NCBI GenBank assembly: GCA_003529325.1 | Contig: DPVW01000259.1 | Location: 1 to 6,918 of the forward strand | Reading direction: 5' to 3' | Source: Candidatus Latescibacterota bacterium | Lineage (GTDB): Bacteria; Latescibacterota; UBA2968; UBA8231 | DNA: 6,918 nt | In this document: piece after piece, positions 1 through 6,883 of the stretch | Layout: every line of letters begins with the position of its first letter | How positions within the stretch are numbered: the stretch's first letter is position 1 | The notes under the pieces: model-generated | Database searches by the model: none | Told to the model about the DNA's origin: nothing | The model's input: only the letters and a program-made list of their open reading frames with translations | Position numbers and translations under genes: made by a program

Positions 1-1622
1 TCATCGACGGCGACCTGCTTACCTCCAGCGACACTCGCTTTAAGGAATTCGGTCTTCTGCAAGGCGGCCGCAGATTCTTTTTCGATCTCGGCACACGCTT
101 TCCCGTCAACCGTATCGTCTTCTTTCCACGCCCCGATGGCGCCGACAGCAGAGGACGCCCCTTCGCCGACGACTTCATCCGCGGCTATAAGATCCAGGTG
201 AATGACGGCGACAGCTTTTCCCCGCAGAACCTGCCGATCTACGAGTTGCTTTCCCAGGTGGACTTTACCAACGAAGGCGTCGCCGAAACACGCATTCCTC
301 TGCAGTTCGTTCGTTACCTCCAACTGAACGTGACATCTGACAATCCCTTTGAGATCGCCGAATTTCAGGTATTCGGAGCCGGTTTTGCCCCGGGAGGACG
401 ATATCGATCACAGATTGTCGACCTCGGGGAAGCAGCGAATTTTCAGCAACTGCTGTGGGACTTCGAAACACTGCTCCAGGAGGATGGCACCATCCGTACG
501 GATCCGGAAGGGGACGCGCGAGTCTCCTTCCGTATGCGCACCGGCAAGGACGAGACCCCGCGGGTTTACTACGAGATCATCAATGTCTTCACGGGAGACA
601 CCCAGGAGGTCTCGGAAAATGCATACAATAAACTGCAAGCCAACGTCCGTGGTCCCGTCGAGGATGACAGGAGCAGCTGGAGCGAGTGGTCGGCGCCATT
701 TACCGAACCCGGCGAACCGATCGACCTGCCCAGTCCGCGTCAATACTTCCAATTGGAAGCAACCCTCGAAAGCCGATCCATTCTCAGCGGCTTACGGGTC
801 AACTCACTGGTCGTCGAGCACTCCATTCCCCCTCTGGCCCAACAGCTGATCGGCGAGATCTCGGTACTTCAAGACCCTCGCCCCCTGGGCGACAAACCGC
901 GGGTGCCCGCCGGCGAATCCTCCACCTTTGCCTACGATGTCAGGGCGGATGTCACCGCCGCCGACGTGGGCTTCGACGCGATCCAGCTGTTCACTCCGGG
1001 AGCACCGGTTTTCAGAGACTTTCTGATTGGCGATCCGCTCGTGCCCGTCACGCCTGACAGCCTCATCCAGGAAGAGGGCAGCCTGACCTTGTTCTTCCCC
1101 TCTCGGAGGCTGACCGAACAATCCCCGAATGGCCTGCGTATCGTCTTCGAGACGCAGGTCTTTGTACAGGCCACGCTGTTCAGCGCTCAGGTCTTTGACA
1201 CACAGAGCGACGAGGCACCGCAGAGAGTGCTTGCGGGAGACGCCAATCCCACGGTCTCCACCAACGATCTTCGGGTATTGACTACGGCTGCGTCGGCGCG
1301 AAATCTGCTGCCCTTCTTCCAGGTTACCCCCGGTGTCTTGACCCCGAATGGTGACGGCATCAACGATCTGGCAGGTCTGTCCTATACTCTCGTGCAGCTG
1401 AGACAGCCCGTTCACGTAGATGTGGAGATTCTCGATCTGAGTGGACGACGGGTGCGTACCCTATTCTCCGGTTTGCAGGGCAGTGGCTCCGCCACCAGAC
1501 AGTGGGACGGACGAGACGACGCTGGGAAGCCTGTTCCCGTGGGCATCTACATTGCCAGTGTGGATGTCGATGCCGAACGGCAAAATTACGTTCGACTCGG
1601 GACGGTAGGGGTTGTCTACTAA
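1..1622 (+). CDS. Secreted modular protein, discoidin-like plus FlgD/CHU_C-like C-terminal domain (5' partial)
   Basis: The reading frame is open from base 3 to the TAA at 1620-1622, giving 539 visible residues; the gene begins left of the window. The GTG at 198 lies inside a conserved domain and is not the start. Visible residues 1-125 resemble the end of a discoidin (F5/8 type C, galactose-binding) fold: an IDGD opening, then FFFDLG and NRIVFF strands, and a closing strand before VFG. Residues about 135-275 form a beta-rich module with RMRTG, RGP, WSEWS (226-230) and SPRQYFQL. Residues about 284-415 are an unnamed region shared with the next gene. Residues about 440-539 are a FlgD Ig-like/CHU_C-like domain with TPNGDGIND, LDLSGRRVRTL, WDGRDDAG and a GIY strand, ending in VGVVY. 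Such C-termini are typical of exported proteins, and in some phyla serve type IX sorting. By alignment with the 1664-4066 paralog, roughly 280 N-terminal residues including a signal peptide should be missing. Ligand unknown. The coding call is firm; domain names are from motif recognition. Confidence 0.85.
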   Translation, partial: IDGDLLTSSDTRFKEFGLLQGGRRFFFDLGTRFPVNRIVFFPRPDGADSRGRPFADDFIRGYKIQVNDGDSFSPQNLPIYELLSQVDFTNEGVAETRIPLQFVRYLQLNVTSDNPFEIAEFQVFGAGFAPGGRYRSQIVDLGEAANFQQLLWDFETLLQEDGTIRTDPEGDARVSFRMRTGKDETPRVYYEIINVFTGDTQEVSENAYNKLQANVRGPVEDDRSSWSEWSAPFTEPGEPIDLPSPRQYFQLEATLESRSILSGLRVNSLVVEHSIPPLAQQLIGEISVLQDPRPLGDKPRVPAGESSTFAYDVRADVTAADVGFDAIQLFTPGAPVFRDFLIGDPLVPVTPDSLIQEEGSLTLFFPSRRLTEQSPNGLRIVFETQVFVQATLFSAQVFDTQSDEAPQRVLAGDANPTVSTNDLRVLTTAASARNLLPFFQVTPGVLTPNGDGINDLAGLSYTLVQLRQPVHVDVEILDLSGRRVRTLFSGLQGSGSATRQWDGRDDAGKPVPVGIYIASVDVDAERQNYVRLGTVGVVY

Positions 1623-1663
1623 TGGTGCATCATCGCTGTCGGATACGTAGCAGGAGTGTTGTC
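1623..1663 (+). other. Short intergenic spacer between tandem paralogs
   Basis: These 41 bases separate the TAA of the first gene from the preferred ATG of the second. I see no hairpin followed by a T-run, so no intrinsic terminator, and no convincing promoter. This supports co-transcription of the two paralogs. The spacer stays open in the downstream gene's frame, and an in-frame ATG overlaps the upstream stop (TAATG, ATG at 1622-1624), leaving an alternative, translationally coupled start possible. Confidence 0.6.
1652..1656 (+). promoter_or_regulatory. Ribosome binding site for the 1664 start
   Basis: AGGAG lies 7 bases before the ATG at 1664, a standard spacing. It favours 1664 over the upstream in-frame starts at 1502 and 1622. 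The 1622 ATG has only a weaker AGGGG at 1607-1611, 10 bases before it. Starting at 1664 also puts the basic n-region and hydrophobic core of the signal peptide directly at the N-terminus. Confidence 0.7.
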
Positions 1664-4066
1664 ATGAAGCGGTTCATCCGCTCACAGCGACTCCTTTGGC
1701 TGTTCATCCTGTCCTTGCTGATCGTGCCCGACTTCGCGCTCTACGCGCAGACCTCAGGTGCGGCTACGCAGGTCTATCGTGTGAACAGGCGGTCCCAGTG
1801 GCAACAATGGACCTTTCCTGCGGGAACCCTCGATTTCGGTCTGAGCGGCTCCCTTACCCCGGCGCGTTACAAAGGTCTCCACAACGCCGCGCTCAATGTC
1901 GGGGCCTTCACCCATGGACTTGCCGGTGGCAGGCAGGTCTCAGGCGGGGTGTGGAAGGCGGGCTCGAATGAGGCGGCCGCCCATAGAATCATCGACGGCG
2001 ACTCGACGACGTTCTGGCAGCCCGATGCAGACGCACCCCTCGAAGACTGGTGGATCGAAATCGATCTGGGAAGAGCGACGATGGTGACGGAGGTCCGCCT
2101 GATCTTTCCGGACGAAGAAGGGGCACGACCGTTCCGCGAATTTCGTGTCTTCGGTTCAGAGGGGCGCCGTGTAACACGAAATGATGTGTTCTCCTTCCAT
2201 CTGATCGGCGGCACCACCAGACCGATCGAGGAGACGCTCGTCAGCTACAAGCTCGACCCACTCGTGAGAGAGGCGCGTCGCGTCAGGCAGAGCAGAGAAG
2301 GGGTGGATGACGCGGGGGCAGCCACTGACGCCAACTACGATCTGGTGCAATTCATACGCATTCTCGTAGATGCGAAGACAGCTGACGCTGCCCTTGCCGA
2401 AGTCGAGGTCTACACGCCGGGCGAAAACATCGCCCTGGGCACGCTGGAGCGGGGTGGCACGATCCAGGAGCGAGCCGGCCGGGGTTTTGCGTTCAAGATG
2501 GCCGACGGCGACGCCAATTCAGACTGGGGAGCGACACGGGGGCGGGGCCAGGATCCGATTGCCTGGGACTGGGATCTGGGCACACTTTTCTGGATCGACC
2601 GAATCGTCTTTCGCACCTCGGACTTTCTTCTGCGCACCCTCGTCTATGGTTCCAACCTACCTCATATCCGGACCCACAGTCTGAGTGTGTCCGATGGCAG
2701 GAGGACACTGACCGGTGCCGTCGACTACGAAGAACTCTTCGTTGGTGACGCCGCCTCACTGCTCTCCACATCGAGCGAATTTCCAGGGCAGGTCACATAT
2801 CTGTTCGCCCCCAGACCGGTCCGATTCATCGCCGCCGAGTGGATCAGTAGTGGCGACGGTGACGTCATCTTCTCGGGTCAGAGTGGTTTTCTGATCGAGA
2901 CGCTCGTCTACGCCACAGGCCATGTGGCCCAGGTCGAAGTGACCTCCGACTTCATCGATCTGGGGCGCATTGACGGTGACAATCGAGTCAAGGTGATCGA
3001 TGCCATCTCCTGGGTCGCTGATCTGCCTGAGGGGGCCTACATCCAGGCACGAACCCGGTCGGGCAACAGCCTGCAGGAGATTTACACCTACTTCCGCAAG
3101 GATGGCACCGAGGTCACCAAGGAACAGTATGATCAGATGCCCAATGCCCTCAGGGGTCCGACGGAGTCGGTCATTGGTGCTGGCACCGATTGGAGCGAAT
3201 GGAGCAATTTCTACCAACGTTCGGGAGAACGATTTCGCTCCCCCAGTCCCCGTCTCTATCTCCAGATACAGCTGATCCTCGGGTCGGACCGTCCCGAAAC
3301 AGCGCCGACCGTGCACTCTATGTCAATCGGATTCACCGACGCTTTCCTGTCGGGTGTCCAGGGAGAAATCCAGCCACGCATGGCGGAGCCGGGCGTGGAG
3401 CAGCTCTTCTCCTACCGCATTGTACCGCTGCCGGAGAGTCGCGACACGGGGTTTGACCGCATCCTGCTGCGAACCCCCTCACCCGTCGTGCCCGGAGATC
3501 TCGTGCTCCGGATCGATGGCGACGAGACGGTACCGGCATCGGTGTCGATCAGCCAGGATTCGCTATTCGTGGAACTGCCACGCACGTTACGTCGCCAAGA
3601 GGTGGAATTGACGTTTTCTTCCATCCTCAAGGACAATGCAACACTGTTCAAGGCTTTCGTCGGCAGTGAACGGCAGCCGGAAATCTGGCAACCTGTCGAT
3701 CCGCTGAGCCGCTCGGCGACGACGGTTTATCTGCCCAGTGTCGCTGGCAGCAGCCGATTGATCGCTGGTCTGACGGTGCGGTCCATCATCAGCCCCAACG
3801 GTGATGGCGTCGGCGACGAGGCGGAAATTCGCTTCCAGGTACTCAAGACCGATGCTCCCGCCAAGGTCCAGATCTATGCGCTCGATGGCAGGTTGGTTCG
3901 CGATCTGGAAGGCCATCTCCAACCGGACCAGTCATATCTTTTCAGCTGGACTGGATTTGACCAGGGCGATAACCTGGTCCCTCCGGGTGTCTATCTGTGC
4001 AAGGTGAGCGTCGAGGCTCAAACAGGTACACAAAGCAGGCAACACCTCATCAGCGTAGCGTACTGA
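1664..4066 (+). CDS. Secreted modular protein with two discoidin-like domains, WSEWS module and FlgD/CHU_C-like C-terminus
   Basis: This is an 800-residue exported protein. Residues 1-28 are a signal peptide (MKRFIRSQR, then a Leu/Ile-rich core, likely cleaved after ALYA). Residues about 75-252 look like a discoidin/galactose-binding fold: GGVWKAGSNE, RIIDGD, WWIEIDLG, VRLIFPD, and a closing strand at VEVY. Residues about 254-418 look like a second, more divergent copy (ENIALG, MADGD, WDWDLG, DRIVF, LVYATG). Residues about 424-558 form a beta-rich module with QARTRSGN, RGP, WSEWS (510-514) and SPRLYLQI. Residues about 567-690 are an unnamed region with GFDRILLRTP and ATLFKA. Residues about 703-800 are an Ig-like FlgD/CHU_C-type domain with SPNGDGVGD, ALDGRLVRDL and PPGVY, ending ISVAY. 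Discoidin folds commonly bind sugars or surfaces; the ligand here is unknown. It follows its paralog by 41 bases, probably in one operon, and its last 17 bases overlap the end of the convergent gene. No catalytic motif is visible. Confidence 0.88.
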   Translation: MKRFIRSQRLLWLFILSLLIVPDFALYAQTSGAATQVYRVNRRSQWQQWTFPAGTLDFGLSGSLTPARYKGLHNAALNVGAFTHGLAGGRQVSGGVWKAGSNEAAAHRIIDGDSTTFWQPDADAPLEDWWIEIDLGRATMVTEVRLIFPDEEGARPFREFRVFGSEGRRVTRNDVFSFHLIGGTTRPIEETLVSYKLDPLVREARRVRQSREGVDDAGAATDANYDLVQFIRILVDAKTADAALAEVEVYTPGENIALGTLERGGTIQERAGRGFAFKMADGDANSDWGATRGRGQDPIAWDWDLGTLFWIDRIVFRTSDFLLRTLVYGSNLPHIRTHSLSVSDGRRTLTGAVDYEELFVGDAASLLSTSSEFPGQVTYLFAPRPVRFIAAEWISSGDGDVIFSGQSGFLIETLVYATGHVAQVEVTSDFIDLGRIDGDNRVKVIDAISWVADLPEGAYIQARTRSGNSLQEIYTYFRKDGTEVTKEQYDQMPNALRGPTESVIGAGTDWSEWSNFYQRSGERFRSPSPRLYLQIQLILGSDRPETAPTVHSMSIGFTDAFLSGVQGEIQPRMAEPGVEQLFSYRIVPLPESRDTGFDRILLRTPSPVVPGDLVLRIDGDETVPASVSISQDSLFVELPRTLRRQEVELTFSSILKDNATLFKAFVGSERQPEIWQPVDPLSRSATTVYLPSVAGSSRLIAGLTVRSIISPNGDGVGDEAEIRFQVLKTDAPAKVQIYALDGRLVRDLEGHLQPDQSYLFSWTGFDQGDNLVPPGVYLCKVSVEAQTGTQSRQHLISVAY

Positions 4067-6023
4067 CACAATCCTCCTCGACCTCGACGAGGACATTGGT
4101 CGTCAACGGTCCGGCGACAACCTGTACCGTGCCCGAGGGCCACGTAACCTCGATCCGATCGACACGATCGGCATCTCCCAGGCCAAAGTAGAGAGGGTAG
4201 ACGCTCTGCGAGAGATAACCGGACTTGCCATCGTGGACCTTCGTATAGGTGTGGTCCGCAACCTGAACCGCAACCCTGGCTCCTAAGCCACTGCGGTTCG
4301 AGCAGGTGCCGACCAACTCGACCTTGAGAAAGCGCAGTGGCTGCCTCTTGGCCGCCAAGTCACTGACCAATACCATGGGCTCTGAATTAAAATCGTTGGT
4401 GATGATGTCCAGATCGCCGTCGTCGTCCAGGTCGAAGACGGCTGCCGAGCGCGAGCCCAGAGCGCCCCAGACAACGAGTTGCCCCTGTCGCCGACCAGGC
4501 GTCAGATCCACGGCCTGTGTCTGACACAGCAGATGTTCCCGATCCGCGTCCTGACAATCGAGTTCGAACCAGGGCTGGGCGGTGCGTCCGTCACGCCGCG
4601 GTTCGACACCCAAGGCAAACTCAGCATCGACAAATCCCTGGCCCCCGTCGTTGAGCAGGACGGAATTGATGCCATAACGGAAGGGGTAGTTCATGCTCGC
4701 CGTGACGAACAGATCCTCGTACCCATCGGCGTTCAGATCGGCGGCACTGACGCCCCAGGGCCAGTAGGTCTCGACTCCGAGAGCGTCAGACATTTCGCGA
4801 TACTGGCCGTCACCTGCACCACGGAAGAAGGCATTGCCGAAGATGCTGGCGCCACGAGTACGCAAAAATCCCTGGGGGTGACGCATGTTGGCTTTCAACT
4901 TTTCGCCCGTTGTTTCGATATCCTCGACCATATCGGAGTGCATGTCGGTAACGAACAGATCCTGGTGGCCATCGTTGTCGAAATCGAAGACCTCGATACC
5001 CATCGACCCCCAAGGCGTCTTGGGGAACAGCTCACGACTCTTCCTGGTGAAGTACTGGCCTTCGACATTCTCGTAGTACTCGTCGTTGCCCTGCATATTC
5101 AACACGTAGAGATCTGGCCAGCCGTCTTCGTTGGCATCCAGAGGACTCGCATCTCCCGACCAGCCCGTGTCCAGCAGACGTCTCTGTCTGGATACATCGA
5201 CGAAATGGGTGCCACCAGTGTTCTCGAACAGCAAGCTCTGCTCCGTGCGCTCCGGCATGAGGTGACCGGAGAAAGCGTCCGCCAGGCCGCGATAGTACTC
5301 GTATTCGGTCCCTTCACGACCAGGAACCGGGGACACGGGCAGTCGATCTTCGGTGGTATAGACGCCCACGTTGGCCAGAAACAGATCCAGCTCGCCATCG
5401 CGGTTGTAGTCGAAAAAGATTGCACCCGAGCAGTGGCCTTTGTGGTCGAGACCGGCGCTGACGGATATGTCTTCGAAGGTGCCGTTGCCATCGTTGGCCA
5501 ACAGATGATTGCCACTGCGGATGTTGGTGACATACAGATCCGCATCCCCGTCGTTGTCGATGTCAGCAAAAGAGGCGCTGATGCTGATCTCGCGATCGAG
5601 GGCAAGAACGGGGGACGTGATTTCGGCAAACTGGATCGATCCCAGGTTCTTCCACAGCTGGTTCCCGCCAACCTGGTTCGGGAAGTAGATATCTCCGAGT
5701 CCATCGCCGTTGACGTCGGCCACTGCAATCCCGTTGCCGTGGTCGTAGTGAACGGGGATATGGCTCTTGCCGGAGTCATCGACGACGCGGTTGCGAAACG
5801 TTATACCGCTGCGTCTGAGCTGGTCGGAAAAACCAAACCTCCAGAACATCTTGTAATCCCGGGCCGCCTCGAGTTGATGTTGTCCGCGGCTTGCCAACCA
5901 TGGAGGATCGATAACTTCCACTGGCACAGGCCGTCGTTGGGGCTCTGCCGATTCAACCTGCATCGCCGCAGCAAATACGACGACGACTGCCAGCAGATTC
6001 GTGGCACGTATCGTGATTTCCAC
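4050..6023 (-). CDS. Exported FG-GAP/VCBS repeat protein with C-terminal ASPIC/UnbV domain (CRTAC1-like)
   Basis: The product is 657 residues from a GTG start at 6021-6023, chosen because GGAGG lies 6 bases upstream and the first 26 residues form a good signal peptide (hydrophobic LLAVVVVFAAA, cleavage likely after VESA). Seven acidic calcium-type loops of FG-GAP/VCBS repeats follow: DVNGDGLGD (103-111), DIDNDGDAD (154), DYNRDGELD (205), DANEDGWPD (296), DFDNDGHQD (347), DLNADGYED (429) and DLDDDGDLD (531-539), consistent with a seven-bladed beta-propeller. Residues about 565-647 match the ASPIC/UnbV domain: SNRSGLGARV, SGYLSQS, LYFGLG, VTWPSGTVQ. This is the usual order in the CRTAC1 family of secreted proteins, which are calcium-binding by family knowledge but of unclear bacterial function. 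Cys490 and Cys500 bracket a small insertion between loops 6 and 7 and could form a disulfide. The gene converges on and overlaps the upstream paralog gene and diverges from the dioxygenase gene. The family call is firm; the role is unknown. Confidence 0.93.
   Translation of the reverse strand: MEITIRATNLLAVVVVFAAAMQVESAEPQRRPVPVEVIDPPWLASRGQHQLEAARDYKMFWRFGFSDQLRRSGITFRNRVVDDSGKSHIPVHYDHGNGIAVADVNGDGLGDIYFPNQVGGNQLWKNLGSIQFAEITSPVLALDREISISASFADIDNDGDADLYVTNIRSGNHLLANDGNGTFEDISVSAGLDHKGHCSGAIFFDYNRDGELDLFLANVGVYTTEDRLPVSPVPGREGTEYEYYRGLADAFSGHLMPERTEQSLLFENTGGTHFVDVSRQRRLLDTGWSGDASPLDANEDGWPDLYVLNMQGNDEYYENVEGQYFTRKSRELFPKTPWGSMGIEVFDFDNDGHQDLFVTDMHSDMVEDIETTGEKLKANMRHPQGFLRTRGASIFGNAFFRGAGDGQYREMSDALGVETYWPWGVSAADLNADGYEDLFVTASMNYPFRYGINSVLLNDGGQGFVDAEFALGVEPRRDGRTAQPWFELDCQDADREHLLCQTQAVDLTPGRRQGQLVVWGALGSRSAAVFDLDDDGDLDIITNDFNSEPMVLVSDLAAKRQPLRFLKVELVGTCSNRSGLGARVAVQVADHTYTKVHDGKSGYLSQSVYPLYFGLGDADRVDRIEVTWPSGTVQVVAGPLTTNVLVEVEEDCVSTLR
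4407..5717 (-). repeat. Seven FG-GAP/VCBS acidic loop repeats (protein-level)
   Basis: The span covers the seven DxDxDG-like nine-residue loops of the CRTAC1-like gene, at 5691-5717 (first) through 4407-4433 (last). Spacing between loop starts is 51, 51, 91, 51, 82 and 102 residues, so some blades carry insertions. The repetition is in the protein; at the DNA level the copies are diverged and do not look like a recent tandem duplication. Confidence 0.8.
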
Positions 6024-6029
6024 TACTTG

Positions 6030-6034
6030 CCTCC
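6030..6034 (-). promoter_or_regulatory. Ribosome binding site for the GTG start at 6023
   Basis: Read on the - strand this is GGAGG, 6 bases before the GTG. It decides in favour of a non-ATG start, since no ATG is placed to give the same signal peptide. Confidence 0.75.
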
Positions 6035-6053
6035 AGCTAGTGACCCGTGATCG

Positions 6054-6058
6054 AGGAG
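6054..6058 (+). promoter_or_regulatory. Ribosome binding site for the ATG start at 6068
   Basis: AGGAG (within GAGGAG at 6053-6058) lies 9 bases before the ATG at 6068. This makes 6068 a better start than the in-frame GTG at 6047, which sits upstream of this site and would add seven residues (MIEETTT) with no family similarity that I recognise. Confidence 0.7.
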
Positions 6059-6067
6059 ACTACAACT

Positions 6068-6883
6068 ATGCAAGCTCTTACCGCCTTCGACGACGAACAC
6101 CACGAGCAGTTCATGGATCAGGGCTACCTGCGGCTCGGGAAGGTATTGGGGCCCCCAGACCTGCTCGCATTGCAGCAACGCATCGACGACATCATGCTGG
6201 GCAAGATCAAGTATGAGAACATGCGCCTGCAACTCGTGGAAGAGGATGGTCAACAGCGGCGGACCATGGGTCACGAGGTGGAGACACTTGCCTACAGGCG
6301 TATAGACGACCTGGAACAGGACCCTCTTTTTCTAACGTACATACAACACCCCCTGTTCCAACAGATCGCCCATCGCTACATCGGCGAACAGGTTTCGGTC
6401 TTCCGCTCGATGTTCATGAACAAACCACCTGGACTCGCACGTCCTCTGCCCTGGCACCAGGACGTGGGTGCCGGATGGGGTATCGACAGCAACCCCACGA
6501 CCACGGTGTGGAGCGCTCTCGACGACGCCACGGTGACCAGTGGCTGCATGCAGGTTGCGCCTGGAAGCCAGCAACACGGCATCATCAACGAGCGACATTT
6601 CCTGCCCCCTGAAGCCGAAGCCCAATACCTCCCTGAGGGCAGTGTGATCGAATTGGAGGCCGAGGCGGGAGAGGCAATCCTGTTGCACAATTTTCTGCTG
6701 CACCGTTCAGGGACCAACACCTCGGCAGCTGCCCGACGCGCCTTCAGTGTCACCTACATGGACGCCGAAACCCGCACCCTGGACACATCTCAGACCTTTT
6801 CCGTCGTCTTCGGTGAAAATGCACTCGACCCGGAGAGCGTCGACGGCAAACCGGCGGAGCTGGTGCAGAAGTTCTATGGCTGA
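6068..6883 (+). CDS. Phytanoyl-CoA dioxygenase (PhyH) family Fe(II)/2-oxoglutarate oxygenase
   Basis: The product is 271 residues, a usual length for bacterial PhyH-family proteins, with no signal peptide, so probably cytoplasmic. Such enzymes oxidise a substrate, usually by hydroxylation, with O2 and 2-oxoglutarate, releasing CO2 and succinate. The iron-binding HxD...H triad is visible: His130 and Asp132 in PWHQD and His212 in LLHRSGTN. Arg223, 11 residues after the last His, fits the 2-oxoglutarate-binding Arg at the spacing seen in human PHYH (His264/Arg275). Other family signatures are TTTVWSALDDAT (144-155), SGCMQVAPGS (158-167) and GEAILLHN (201-208). The N-terminus (FMDQGYLRLGKVL) also matches the usual opening of the family. 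The active site looks intact. Substrate cannot be told from sequence: the family covers fatty acyl-CoAs, ectoine, and many small metabolites. The gene is read divergently from the CRTAC1-like gene, and no pathway partners are in the window. Confidence 0.93.
   Translation: MQALTAFDDEHHEQFMDQGYLRLGKVLGPPDLLALQQRIDDIMLGKIKYENMRLQLVEEDGQQRRTMGHEVETLAYRRIDDLEQDPLFLTYIQHPLFQQIAHRYIGEQVSVFRSMFMNKPPGLARPLPWHQDVGAGWGIDSNPTTTVWSALDDATVTSGCMQVAPGSQQHGIINERHFLPPEAEAQYLPEGSVIELEAEAGEAILLHNFLLHRSGTNTSAAARRAFSVTYMDAETRTLDTSQTFSVVFGENALDPESVDGKPAELVQKFYG

Larger units (their letters stand above)
6024..6067. other. 44-base divergent intergenic region
   Basis: This gap separates the GTG of the - strand CRTAC1-like gene from the ATG of the + strand PhyH-family gene. 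Both ribosome binding sites fall inside it (6030-6034 on -, 6054-6058 on +), leaving no room for a full promoter on either strand. Promoters must therefore reach into the opposing coding sequences. I saw no -35/-10 pair good enough to annotate on either strand. Confidence 0.7.

Noticed and set aside
678..692. WSEWS as evidence of a cytokine-receptor-like or thrombospondin domain.
   Set aside because: The flanking sequence lacks the conserved Cys pattern of those eukaryotic domains; convergence within a bacterial beta-sandwich is more likely.
198..1622. GTG at 198 as the start of the first gene.
   Set aside because: The frame is open to the left edge and the upstream codons encode a conserved discoidin-like stretch (IDGD, FFFDLG, NRIVFF), so the gene is truncated by the window rather than starting here.
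1502..1663. Start of the second gene at 1502.
   Set aside because: This would overlap the end of the first gene by 121 bases and add an Arg/Cys-rich stretch before a clear signal peptide; the ATG at 1664 has a good ribosome site.
4075..4093. Hairpin TCCTCG/CGAGGA as a terminator for the second + strand gene.
   Set aside because: It has a 6-base stem with a 7-base loop, no following T-run on either side, and is explained by the acidic VEVEED codons at the end of the opposite gene.
4479..6050. A 523-codon + strand open frame antisense to the CRTAC1-like gene.
   Set aside because: Its codons lie exactly in register with the sense codons, so it stays open merely because the sense gene avoids TTA, CTA and TCA in that stretch. 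The sense product has a signal peptide, seven FG-GAP loops and an ASPIC/UnbV domain; the antisense product resembles nothing I know.
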